From: Anaeramoeba flamelloides
Taxonomy: Eukaryota; Metamonada; Anaeramoebidae
Length of the DNA: 64,000 nucleotides
Direction of reading: 5' to 3'
NCBI GenBank assembly: GCA_027625915.1
Contig: JANTQA010000070.1
Span: forward strand, 4,159,001-4,223,000
Shown: one piece after another, positions 24,600 to 35,600 of the stretch
Layout of the letters: each line of letters begins with the position of its first letter
How positions within the stretch are numbered: the first letter of the stretch is position 1
Translations under genes and position numbers: made by a program
Notes under the pieces: generated by a model
Told to the model about the DNA's origin: nothing
Seen by the model: the letters and a program-made list of their open reading frames with translations, nothing else
The model's database searches: none

Positions 24600-25640
24600 T
24601 CCGGACGATAACTATTCTGTGTCCTAGGTTTTCCAAAATCCAAAACAATGGAATATAACAATATATGATTTTTACTCGATTATTTTGAAACTGGAAAACA
24701 TAAAAAAAGTGTCTGCCAAGTACTTAACCTTCCCAGAATTTAAAAGAATTGATTAAATATTTGATTGTACTCTATTCTTTTAAAATCTGGTCTTGCCCAA
24801 GACAGTTTTTTTCATTTTTGAAAATAAACCCAAAAAAAAATTAATTTACAGTTGATTTGAACAATTAAAAAAAAAATATAAGAATTGTCTAGGTTTTTTT
24901 GAGGTTTTCTATTATATTTGTAAAAGCTATTAACCCCCAAATAAATAGAAGACTCATAAAAAACCAAGTGGGTGCTTTTTTTTTTCAATTTCAGAAATAA
25001 AAAGAAAATTATTGATTTTTTTTTATAGTCACTTTCACTTTTAAGGTACAAACTTTTAACCCAATTTAAGGCACAATAAAAATCCCAGATTAAAACATAT
25101 TTTTTGGATTTTTTTTTGTTACAAATTATTTTACTAAAATTTGAATTTTGTGCCTAAATCTGAGATTTTTTTTTGCACCTAAAATTTCGTTCAAAGTTTG
25201 TCTCTTAAAAGACGAACCGAACATATTTCTGGAATTAAAAAAACCCAATAAAAAGTGTCCGTTAAGTACCACAAAGTACCTAACTTTTCTTGATGTTTTC
25301 TCTTCTATATGTAAAATCTATTGATTTTTTAAATAAACAGGAAACTCAACAAAAGCTAACGGCAGCTTCCCCTAATTCAAAAAAACAGAGAAAAATCCAA
25401 TATTTTACTCAATTCTTTTAAATTCTGGAAAAGTTAACTGAGGTTTTTCTTAATTTTTGAATTAAAGGAAAATTTCTTAAATTTTTTGTATATTATAAAA
25501 ATTAAAAAAAAAACAAATAAGAGTGTTCTAGTTTTTCTTTAGTTTTTTTTTATTTCATTTCTAAAATCTACTGATTTTCCAAATAAACAAAAAACTCAAG
25601 AACAGCCTAACCGAAAAAAAAAAAATTTTTTTTTTTCTAA
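24600..25640. repeat. Nested palindrome array, locus 2
   Basis: About 1 kb of hairpin modules of the same types as at 8770-9243. It begins GTGTCCTAGGTTTTCCAAAA, with later spacers GTACCACAAAGTACCTAA and CTAACGGCAG and arms such as ACTCAATTCTTTTAAATTCT. A degraded MITE (25027-25218) is inserted within it. Modules here are more diverged than at 53550 or 58190. Confidence 0.75.
25027..25218. mobile_element. Degraded foldback MITE inside palindrome array
   Basis: Retains CACTTTTAAGGTACAAACTT at the left and TTGTCTCTTAAAAGACGAAC at the right, plus the central AATTTGAATTTTGTGCCT of the better copies. The ends have drifted from CAGTCAG. Its position inside the array implies the array existed before this insertion, or that array modules accumulated around it. 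Confidence 0.7.
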
Positions 25641-26145
25641 TTTAAAAGAACAAAAGATTCTATTATATTCCTAATAATTGACCCATTATTTGGAAGATAT
25701 TCATAGGATTTAAAATACTTTTAAAATATAATATAATTGACTTTTAACTGTGTAGAAGAAAAATATCAAAATTTTTACTATTCAAATTAACAAATTATTT
25801 CTTGAAAATTGAATTTTCTAACTTTGATTGTAATTTTTTAGAATATAATATTATGAGTTAAAACTCTCAGACTGGAAATTTTACGATCATGAAAATTTTT
25901 TTTCAAAAAAAAAAAAAAAAATGAAACCTTTGCTAATATTATATTTTAGAATAACTGCAATTATAATAAACACTTTGTGTTAATAAAAGATCTTTGATTC
26001 AAAAAATCTTTTGAAAGGTGTTTAACAATTAAAAAAATTTATTTTAAGGAATAAAACTTAAATATAGACACATTTTTTTAGATTATTGTTCCAGTTGAAA
26101 ATATGAAATAAAAATGTGTTATTATGACCACACTTTTTTGAAGAT

Positions 26146-26280
<135 letters not shown>

Positions 26281-26311
26281 ATAACATATTTTTATAATGT
26301 AGCACCTTAGA

Positions 26312-26507
26312 CAGTCAGTTCCACTTTTAAGACACAAACTTTCAACAAAATTTAAGGCACAAAAAAATCTCAAATTAAGCCACAAAATTTGTAATTTTAA
26401 TTTTTACAATTTATTTGACTAGAATCTGAATTTTGTGCCTTAATTTGAGAATTTTTTTGTGCCTTAAATTTCGTTGAAAGTTTGTGTCTTAAAAGTGAAA
26501 CTGACTG
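26312..26507. mobile_element. Foldback MITE, best-preserved copy
   Basis: A 196-bp near-perfect palindrome: starts CAGTCAGTTCCACTTTTAAG, ends AAAGTGAAACTGACTG, with ~80-bp arms also sharing ACACAAACTTTCAACAAA, AATTTAAGGCACAAAAAAAT and CTCAAATTAAG. TA follows on the right; the left flank reads GA, probably a mutated TA. With the 15320 copy it defines the family termini, consistent with a Tc1/mariner-type non-autonomous element. Confidence 0.9.
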
Positions 26508-27397
26508 TATGTGATCTTATCATTTGCACAAGAAATAATAGAAATTTCATTTCCAGACTAATTGGCAATCAATTAATTATTAATTATCTTACTAACTGCA
26601 TATTTGTTGTTTTAAAAGAATTCTGGACTAAAATATCTTGTTCAAATTTTTACATTTAGAGTTTTTTTTCAAAAATTTATATTTTGATACAAAAATAATT
26701 TTCCCTATCCTAATCCGATATTCATCTCAAAAAGTTTTAAAATCAGAAACCACTTATTCCGATTACCCCCCCCTTATTTTAAAATATTACCCAGCTGAAC
26801 AAAAAGTTATTTAAATACTTTGATAAAAAGCGAGAAACAATTGGAATAAGAAGTAATCAAAATTAATTTTAATTTTATCTTGTTTTTTCTAAAGAATTTC
26901 GTAAATATTTTGATCAATAAATGATAATTTTTATTAAAAAACCAAAAAATCTTACAAATTTACCATACATTAACTTTCCATTAATTAAAAGACTCTAAAT
27001 CATTTTATTACCTTGAATATCATATATGACCCTTAGAAATAATCGAATTATGATACCCCTCGAGGAATATAACTGTTATAAAAAATTACGGAATTAAACT
27101 TGTTATAAATGTGGCACTAAAAGAAATAAAACCATTCTAAGAGTTACAACGGAAATTATAAGATATTTAAACACACCACTTTAAATTACTTTAAAAGATA
27201 TATAAACGACTCCAAATTTCCTTCATATGATAATCTTAAACCATCCAATGAATTTAATTAGGAAAAATTTCACAATTCATAAAAATATCAAATCAAAGAA
27301 AAAATTAAAAAAAAAATCGCCTTTTTTTATTTTTTTTTTATTTATTGTTAATAAAGAGAGACCATATAACAAATTTACCTCATATTAACTTTTAACG

Positions 27398-27690
27398 TTT
27401 GAAGAATTCAAAAGAATTAAGTAAAATCTCGGATTTTACACATTTTTTTTTACAATTCTGGAAAGGCACAGTTAGGTTTTTGGTAATTTTAGAAATATAA
27501 TTAAAAATTTTCAATTACCTTTTTATTTCTTAAATCAAAAAAAAGTGTCATTAGGTTTTTCTTGAGTTTACTTTTTATTTAGAAAAGTCATTTATTTTTA
27601 CAGATTAAAGAGAATACCCAATAAAAAAAACCATTAGCTTTTTTTTTTAATTTTCAAAATAAAGCTGAAATTAAAACAATTTTTGGTTTA
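27398..27690. repeat. Decayed palindrome array, locus 3
   Basis: Contains AATTCAAAAGAATTAAGTAA with a weak partner, a hairpin around 27490-27545 (AATTAAAAATTTTCAATTA), and TTTTTCTTGAGTTTACTTTT with a weak partner. The modules are those of the other arrays but the arms have drifted, so this looks like an old copy. Confidence 0.6.
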
Positions 27691-27849
27691 TACCAAAAAG
27701 TTGAAAAAACCCAATCACTTGACGACACTTTGTGAAACTCTTAACCTGTTTACATATTTTTATACCAGCTATAATATAAGAAAGATTATAACCAATATGA
27801 CAGATTTTATTTAAGAAAAATAAAGAGAAAAATTCCATTTAAACCAAGA

Positions 27850-28064
27850 CAAAAAAAAGAGAAAGAAAGGAATAAAAGAGATTTGGCGTTATTGGTAAAG
27901 GTTAAGTGATAAAGAGCCCTTAATCTGTTAAAGAGAGAGTTTTGAAGTTACAGGATTTGTGACACCTGTATTCAAAGAGTTGCAAAGGTAACCTTTTAAT
28001 TACTGTCATTAGAAGTTACTTAAACCCAATTAAGTTTTCTGAAATAAAAGAGATTAAGAAAATA
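27850..28064 (+). repeat. Dispersed repeat R4, copy 1 (~200 bp)
   Basis: Aligns with 34850-35048 in the same orientation, sharing TTATTGGTAA-GGTTAAGTG, CTTAATCTGTT-AAGAGAGA, TTTTGAAGT, AACCTTTTAATTAC-GTCAT and TTTTCTGAAATAAAAGAGAT. A shorter third copy is visible near 63010-63080. A stretch just upstream (27760-27800) resembles the end of element IR-1. The nature is unknown. Confidence 0.75.
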
Positions 28065-28629
28065 TTAAAGGAGTATAAAAATTAATTGAAAATTGTTTTA
28101 TACCAAGATGGCTGAATGTGTTTTTAGTTATTATCCTCAAAGTTAATTATTTCAAAAATTAAAGATTACTACTACCAAACTTCTCATTTTTTTTTCACAA
28201 TTTTATACTTGACAGTAGTTGACCCTTGTACAAGACCTCGTTAAGGAAATTGATAGAAATTGATCCACTATTACACTATATTATTGCTATACTCTCCAAA
28301 AACCAATACTAAAGCTATTTCAATATATAGAATAAATGACATATTTATGACCACCATTCCTCCCACCCCATACCCAATACACATGAATAAGAGCCACAGG
28401 TATTATTATTATTTTTAGATCTTATTATTTACCTTTAAATGTAAAAAAAAAAAAATTAACAAAAAACTCAAAAAAAAATCTTGATAAGAGACAAAAAATA
28501 GAAACCCCAAAAAAAGATTTTCAAAAAATAATAAAACTTGTTAATGTATATACACCTCATATAAAAAAAAAATGTTAATATTTCAAAAAAAAAAAAAAAG
28601 AAATAAATCCGAATGAATAAATATTTAAT

Positions 28630-28745
28630 CATATAGTTTGTAATTAAATTCAATAATTAAAATTTCTGAAATATATGATTTCATGATAAAATTAAACTTC
28701 AGAAATTCAAGCCTAAGTGCAACTATAATATAATTTAAACTATGA
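28630..28745 (+). mobile_element. LINE 3'-end remnant (third copy)
   Basis: A short stretch matching the 3' terminal part of the LINE copies at 31735-31950 and 53101-54510: TAGTTTGTAA, TATGATTTCATG, AAATTCAAGCCTAAGTGCAA. It is followed by an A-rich tail. It is too decayed to read as protein on its own. Confidence 0.55.
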
Positions 28746-29689
28746 AAATATAATAAAAAAAATAAATAAAATTTTTGTAATAAAAATTCTATCTTAATAG
28801 GAAAAATCCACCAGAATCATCAAATTAATAAGTCAATTTTACTAAAAAAAAAAAAAAAAAAAACAATCTACCCAATAAACAGCACTTGAAAACTTTTGAT
28901 TAATATTTTTTTTTATTTTTGAAATTAAAACCAATTTTAACTCTGTCTTTTTCTAAAATCAACTTCTTAAATTTCAATTTTTAATATTTTTACACTTTCT
29001 ACTTTAACAATAAGATTTCTTCCTTTATTCCAATCAAAACAAAAAATCTTAAATAATTTGAAAATATGTTGGATTTGTGACTTTTGGAAAATGTGGAAAA
29101 ATTGATCAAACTTTATCAAATATAAATTTGTTTTTGAAAACAATCAATTCAAAAAACTTCAATTTGTTCTCTTAATTATTCGAAAGAGAGAACTTTTTTT
29201 GATATAAAACTTTAATTATTCAAAAAAATATACTGCTTTCAATTTTAAATATACTTTTTATAATATTTAACTTTTGGTATTTAAACAATTCATCTAGTCT
29301 TTTATATCAATATTTTAATAGTCTGTGATACAAAATGAAAAAAGTAAGATCTGGGATTTTTAGGTATTTAGAACTTTATAAAAATTTGAATTCGTTAAAA
29401 GAAACAAAAAAATATGTTGAAAAATAAAAGTATATTGTTCCAAAAAACTAGATATTCTTTAGAGAAAAATGGAAACAACAGTCATTAAATTATTACCAAA
29501 ACACCACAATTCAATAAAATAATTACTTTTGAATAAGATTACAAGAACTTTAATTTAGTAAAATATTTATAGATACAAATTAAAAAGAATGCAAAAAAAA
29601 TTGTAAAAAAAAAAACCAAAAGATTTTCATTTTTGTTACTTTTTGTTTTTACAAATAATTTCATTTATTTTTTTCATTTTCAATTCACC

Positions 29690-32600
29690 ATGAGTATTAA
29701 ATTACATGACTTAATAACCAAAGTTAGAGAAAGTTCAACAACAAGTGGGGTTAGAGAGATAATTTCTGAAGAATGCGTGCAAATACGGAATGCGTTCCGA
29801 AAAGAAGATACAAAAAACCGACCAAGAAACATTTCAAAATTGATTTACATTGACTTTTTAGGGTTCCCAACAGACTTTGGACAACTTGAATGTTTAAAAT
29901 TGATTGCACACCCATCGTATGTTTGCAAAAGGATTGGCTATTTAGGCTTGTCTGTTTTGCTAACCGAAAACGAAGAAGTCCTTTTCATGTCAACAAACAT
30001 CATTCGGACCGATCTCGCTTCCGAAAATAAATTTATTGTTTCCCTTGCGCTGAGCTCGCTTGGTAACATTGGATCTGTAGAAATGCTCAGGGATCTTGCA
30101 CCAGAAGTTGAGAAACTCTTGAAATCTCAAACGGCATATATTCGCAAAAAGGCAGCGCTGGCTGCCATTCGAACAATTCGGTTTGTCCCTGAAACAGTGG
30201 ATCGCTTTGTTGGCCGCGTCAAATCTTTGCTGAGTGACAAAAATCATGGTGTCGTCTTAGGTGGAATTCAACTTTTGGTTGAAATTTTAAAAATTGAGCC
30301 AAAGACAATATCTGAATTTAGAAAGGTTTGTTCCCTTGTCTTATTTCTTATTTTTTTTTGATGAAAATAAATTCTTTTTTACTTTATTTTTTTTTTTTCT
30401 TTCTTTCCTTGGTGTTTCTCAAACAAAAAGGAACACCAAAGGTAAACAATCAAAAAACTTGCAAAAGAAAACAACTTTTTTTCCCATTTACTCGAATTTT
30501 TTCAATTAACGAAAATAAACGTTTTTTCCATCAAGCCCAAATTAAAAATAAAAACAAGAAACTATTTTCATTAGCAATATACCAAAACCTTCTTTTTCAA
30601 AGAATAGTTGTCAGGCTATTACAGAAATTTCAAAAAAGAAGATTATTTGGGATTTAAAAATATTTGCAATCTTAATGGGTCACTTTCGAAATGAATTCTT
30701 CAGACACATTACAAGTACCGCCTTCCTTTTATATTGATTCAAGCTGAATACAATCTTTTGTCCACAGATTCAAATCAATTATTTGGACAAAAAATACAGG
30801 TTTTTTTGGTTTTTTTGGTTTTTATTTTTTGTTTTGCTGTTGGAAACACCCGCTAAACACAAAGTAAGTAATGAAGGGTAGTATTGACTTGGGTGAAAAT
30901 TATTGAATTTTGCCCAGTTATTAGTACCCCTGACACCAATAACCGACTTTAACGGAAAACTAATTGGATAAATATCTTCTTAGGTGTATTTTTAAGCACT
31001 TGGTGAGTGAGGTTTTTCAAAGAAAAATCAAAAACCTAAAAATACTCCAAAAAATATCATTTTTTGAAAAAATGATATTTATTTTAATCTGTTTGAAAAA
31101 ATTTGTATTTGCCTGAAATCAATATAAAGTGATTGTTTTTTTAATGTATCCGAAGAATTCATTTTGGGACGTACATCTTTAAAATTATGGTTTTCAAAAA
31201 AAGTACAAAAAACAAGAATTAAAAGCTCTAAAAGAACTGAAATGGGCTTATATTTTGATTTATTTTTCTTTTCAAAAAACTCTATTGATCAAATAAACCA
31301 CAATTTTTTAGGAAAATTTCTAAACAAAAATTTAGAAATACCGGAAGTGTAGTAGAGTGCCGTTAAGTACCTAGATTTTCTAGGTTTTCTGTTTTATTTG
31401 TTATGTGTTCTAGATTTTTTTGAGGTTTTCTATTTTATTTGGAAAATCTATAGATTTTCCAAATAAAATAGAGAATTCTCAAAAAAAACCTAACTGCGTT
31501 TTTTACAACTTTTTGTTTTTTTTTCGAAAATCTAATGATTTTCTAATCAAAACAAAAAGTTAAAAAAACCTAAGTAAGAGGAAATCAATCCCCCCTCTTC
31601 AAAATAATAAAAAAAAAACAACCATAATTTGACCATTACTTGAATAATTTTTATTATGAATTACTCGATTGTAAAAATAATTTAAAAATTCATTTCAAAA
31701 AGAAAATGTTTATTAAATAACAATTTTTTTTTTATTGGTGTGCGCTTCTTTTGGAAATGAGAGATTAATACCCAAAAACAAATTAAAGGAAACAAATCCC
31801 AATAAATTAAATTTTAAATCAAACAGTTTGAAACTATTTCCATTAATTAATAATCGTGGAATATATGATTTTGTGCTTAAATTTCTGAAAGTAAATTGAA
31901 GTATAAAGTGCAACAAGAATGTGATTTACACTTCTTTAATAATAATATAAAAAATTTTTTTTTCAGAAAAAGAAAAAAAAATATATTCTTTTTTTATTTT
32001 TATTGAATAGAATAGAGGTAATATCAAAAGATAGAACTTCCCTTTTACCAGAACCACGAAACTTTATTTAGTTATTTTTTGTTCTCATTATAACCCTGGC
32101 AGTATTATAAACAAAAGGATAACCTTTCCTTAAATAACTGGAAAATAAGAATAGAATAGAGAAGATCAAAAGAAAAGCAAGAAATTATTTTTATGGTTTT
32201 TGAAAAAACAAAAACAAAAATTGACAAAAAAAAAAAACAAAACAAAACAAAACAAAATAATAATTAATTAAACACAAGAAAAGCATGAAATTATTTCTAG
32301 AGATTTTTAAAAAGCAAAAACAAAAAATTAACAAGAAAAAAAAAAAAAAGAAAAACTAAGAAAAAAGAAAAAAAATTTAAAAGAGTTATAATCAGCAATT
32401 GGTAAAAAACCCATAATAAATAAAAAACCAATGCTATATTTAATTTAAGAAAACCCAAAATGACACCCACAATACTTTTGGTTAATTTAGTTTAATTTGA
32501 TAGTTGATCATGAAAGTTCATTTGGGGGGATAGTTGTTTAATTACTGTCATTTCTTTTTTCTTTTTGATCTGATTTGTTTTTTTTTCTACCCTTGATACT

Positions 32601-35600
32601 TTTTTGTCTTTGCTTTTTCTTTTGCTATTTTCAAGTTACCCATACTTTCTTCTTTCTGTTTATCAGCATTAGCAAGTAACCACTTGATCGTTTTCCTTTT
32701 TCATTTGTAACTCTTCTTTCCAATAAAAAGAAGTTTCATCACAGAGAAAAAATAGAAAAAAATAAAAAATTATATTAAATATTTTGTTAAAAAATTAATC
32801 TTAAATCAAAAATTGTTTCATCAAAACATCTAGAACTTGGAAATGAAGATTTACTCCTTGAAGATATAATTTTTTATACTGTAAATTTTAAAAAACAAAC
32901 AAAAAGAAAATAATTTTTTATACTGTAAATTTTAAACAAACAAAAAGAAAATATTTAATTTTTGTCTTTGTCGATAATCAACTAAAAAACAAATAAAACA
33001 AACAAAAAAAATCACACACACACAAAACTTTAATTTATTAAAATATATAGCTTGTCCCAGGTTTACTTCGAATGTTAAAAAGTTTAGTTGATGCAGGATA
33101 TGCACCAGAATATGATTTTGAAGGAGTAACTGATCCATTTCTCCAAGTTCATATTTTAAAATTATTAAGAATCTTAGGGCAAGATTCAAAAAAATATTCA
33201 AATCAAATGATTGATCTTTTAACCCAAGTAGGAACATCAAGTGGCATGAATAAAAATGTGGAAAATTGTATTTTATATGAATCAGTTTCGACAATTTTAA
33301 CAATAGAATCCCCAAATAGATTAAGGGTTACAGCAATTAACACTTTGTCAAAATTTTTAACAGGAAAGGATAATAATATGAAATATGTTGCCTTAAATAC
33401 TTTATTAAAAGGTGTCAATAAAGACTCAAAATCATTAAAAAGGCATCGAAAGGTAATTGTAAGATGCTTACGTGATAAAGATATTTCAATTCGAAGAAGA
33501 GCTTTAGATCTTGTATTTGGTATCATGAACAAAAAAAATGTTAAAGAATTAACACAGGAATTACTTGACTGCTTGCCAAAAGCAGAACACGATTTTAGAT
33601 TTGATATCACCGCAAAGGTTTGCACAGCAATTGAAAAATTTTCTCCAGATGACCAATGGCAAATAGATACTTTAGTTCAAGTTTTAACAATTGTAAGAAA
33701 ATTTTTCATTTTTTATTCATTAATTTATTTCATTTTGGAAATTTCACTCTTTTTCAAAATTTTAGTGAACATTAATTTCAAATAAAGATTGATATTTGAA
33801 AATTAATAATAGTTCTCAGATATAAACTTTATGCTTGGATATTCGCTTATTTTATTTTTTTTTTTTGAAATATTAAAGAAATGAACAATTTTTTGGATTT
33901 TTTTAAAAAAAAAAATGAATATATCTTTCACATTCAAATCCTGTATTTTTTTTTAAGAGAGCAATATAAACTAAAAATGAAAAAAAAAAAAATAATAAAT
34001 AAATTAGTAGAAATAGATGATTCCTCTTTTAAATTCATTATAAAGTTGATAAAATCGTGATAATCGAATAAAAACCGTGATTATTTTTTTTTAAATTTTA
34101 TGGAGTGAGGCGATACATAAAATTACTTGCTGCTTTTCTGAAACTTTAAACCTTTATTTAGAGTTTTTTTATCCTATATAAACTCTTTTCCAGTCAAAGG
34201 GACCCAATTCATTTAAAGAAATCGAACATATTCTATGAGTTTAACCCAGTATTCTTCTCAAAATTAATTTTCAATTTTTAGATCAGGATCATTTTTTCGA
34301 ATTTTTTCAAATTTTTTTTTTTATGTTTTTTGATTTTTTAAAGTTCTCTTTTTTCGTTTTTTTTTTTATTCTTTTTCTTTTTTCAAAAATTCAATTAAAA
34401 AAAAAAAGAAATTTGAAACTCCAAATTAACATTAAGAAAAGTAATGGTTTGTAATTTCTTATAAAATCAATATATTTACCATTAAAAAATCTTATTGTGA
34501 ACAATTTTAATTTCCTAAAGAAATTGAGAAAATTTCCATCAACTTTTCAATGAAATTGGCTCAAAAATTTTTTTAACATTTTTTTTTTTCGGGAAATTTA
34601 TGGTTTGTTCAGGCTATTTCTTTTCTGAATATCAACTTTCATTTGAAGTTTATTATTTCTCATATTTCTAAACAATCCGCTGTTGGTTGATTCTTAAAAA
34701 AAATTGAATTTAACATTTTTAGCTTGGCTACCTTTGAGTGGAATGGAGTTTATAATGTCTGAGAGATTATAACTCATGATATAGCTTTTCTTTAAAAAAA
34801 AAATGAAAAAAAAAAATGTTATTTTTCATTACACAACAATAAAAAGAGAAAAAAAAGAAAGAAATAAATGAGATCAGACATTATTGGTAAGGGTTAAGTG
34901 CTCAAGAGCTCTTAATCTGTTCAAGAGAGAGTTTTGAAGTGATTAAATTTGTGACTCCTAATTCAAAGAGTAGTCAAAAGAACCTTTTAATTACGGTCAT
35001 TAGAAGTATTTTAAACTCAATTTAGTTTTCTGAAATAAAAGAGATCAAAAAAATAACAAAAAAAAGCAAAACATTAATTAAAAGTGGTATTTTGCAGACC
35101 AGTAGGTAATGAATCAATTGTTGATTGTTTCCTTAAATGTTGATCATTTCGAAAATTTCTAGATCTCTTCCATAATATTCATCCATTTGTGTTATACAAT
35201 ACTTGACAGAAGTTAATCCCAGTATAAGGCATTATTACAGTACTCACAAGAGGTTAATCCCAGTAAAGCACAAAAGTACACTTTCAGGATTAATTGGATA
35301 CTTTGTTAATTAATTTCGATTCTTCGATACAAATACACTATAATCCCTTTAAAGACTCATACCTTAAATTACTCTTATAGATTTATCTTTATTTCGATTT
35401 AAAAATATAAATTTAACAACTGGAAAGAAAGATCCATAAGAGGAAAATAAATAAATAAAAAAAGGCAGGTATTTATTCGTTTATTCTCCCCATTTACCAA
35501 TAAAACATTATTGTTTGCTGAACCAAAAATTTTTTGATCCATAATAAATATTTCTTCACTTCTCAAATTATCTTAAATAGTCTAATCCAAAGAATTTATA

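Larger units (their letters stand above)
24340..25880 (+). repeat. Dispersed repeat R5, copy 1, carrying a large palindrome array
   Basis: The left flank (24340-24600) matches 49880-50180, sharing GTATTTATTG-like, AGTACTACGATTTTT/AATACTACACTTTTT and TAGTCTAGAAA. The right flank (25640-25880) matches 50350-50580, sharing AATAATTGA, AAAATACTTTT and TTTTTACTATT/TTTTTACCATT. In both copies the middle is a palindrome array, about 1 kb here and about 165 bp in the other. The whole is a candidate composite element. Confidence 0.6.
30326..33050 (+). other. AP-1 gamma intron 1 (2,725 bp)
   Basis: Bounded by AAG|GTTTGT and ATATAG|CTT. It holds LINE remnants in the sense direction on both sides of a palindrome array, plus A-rich low complexity around 32160-32400. 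A small perfect hairpin, AATATCATTTTTT with its complement, lies at 31051-31080. No RNA gene was recognised. Confidence 0.85.

Noticed and set aside
34875-34960. Possible tRNA or tRNA-derived SINE head in repeat R4
   Set aside because: An A-box-like TTGGTAAGGGTTAAGTG is present but no B box, acceptor stem or cloverleaf can be drawn.
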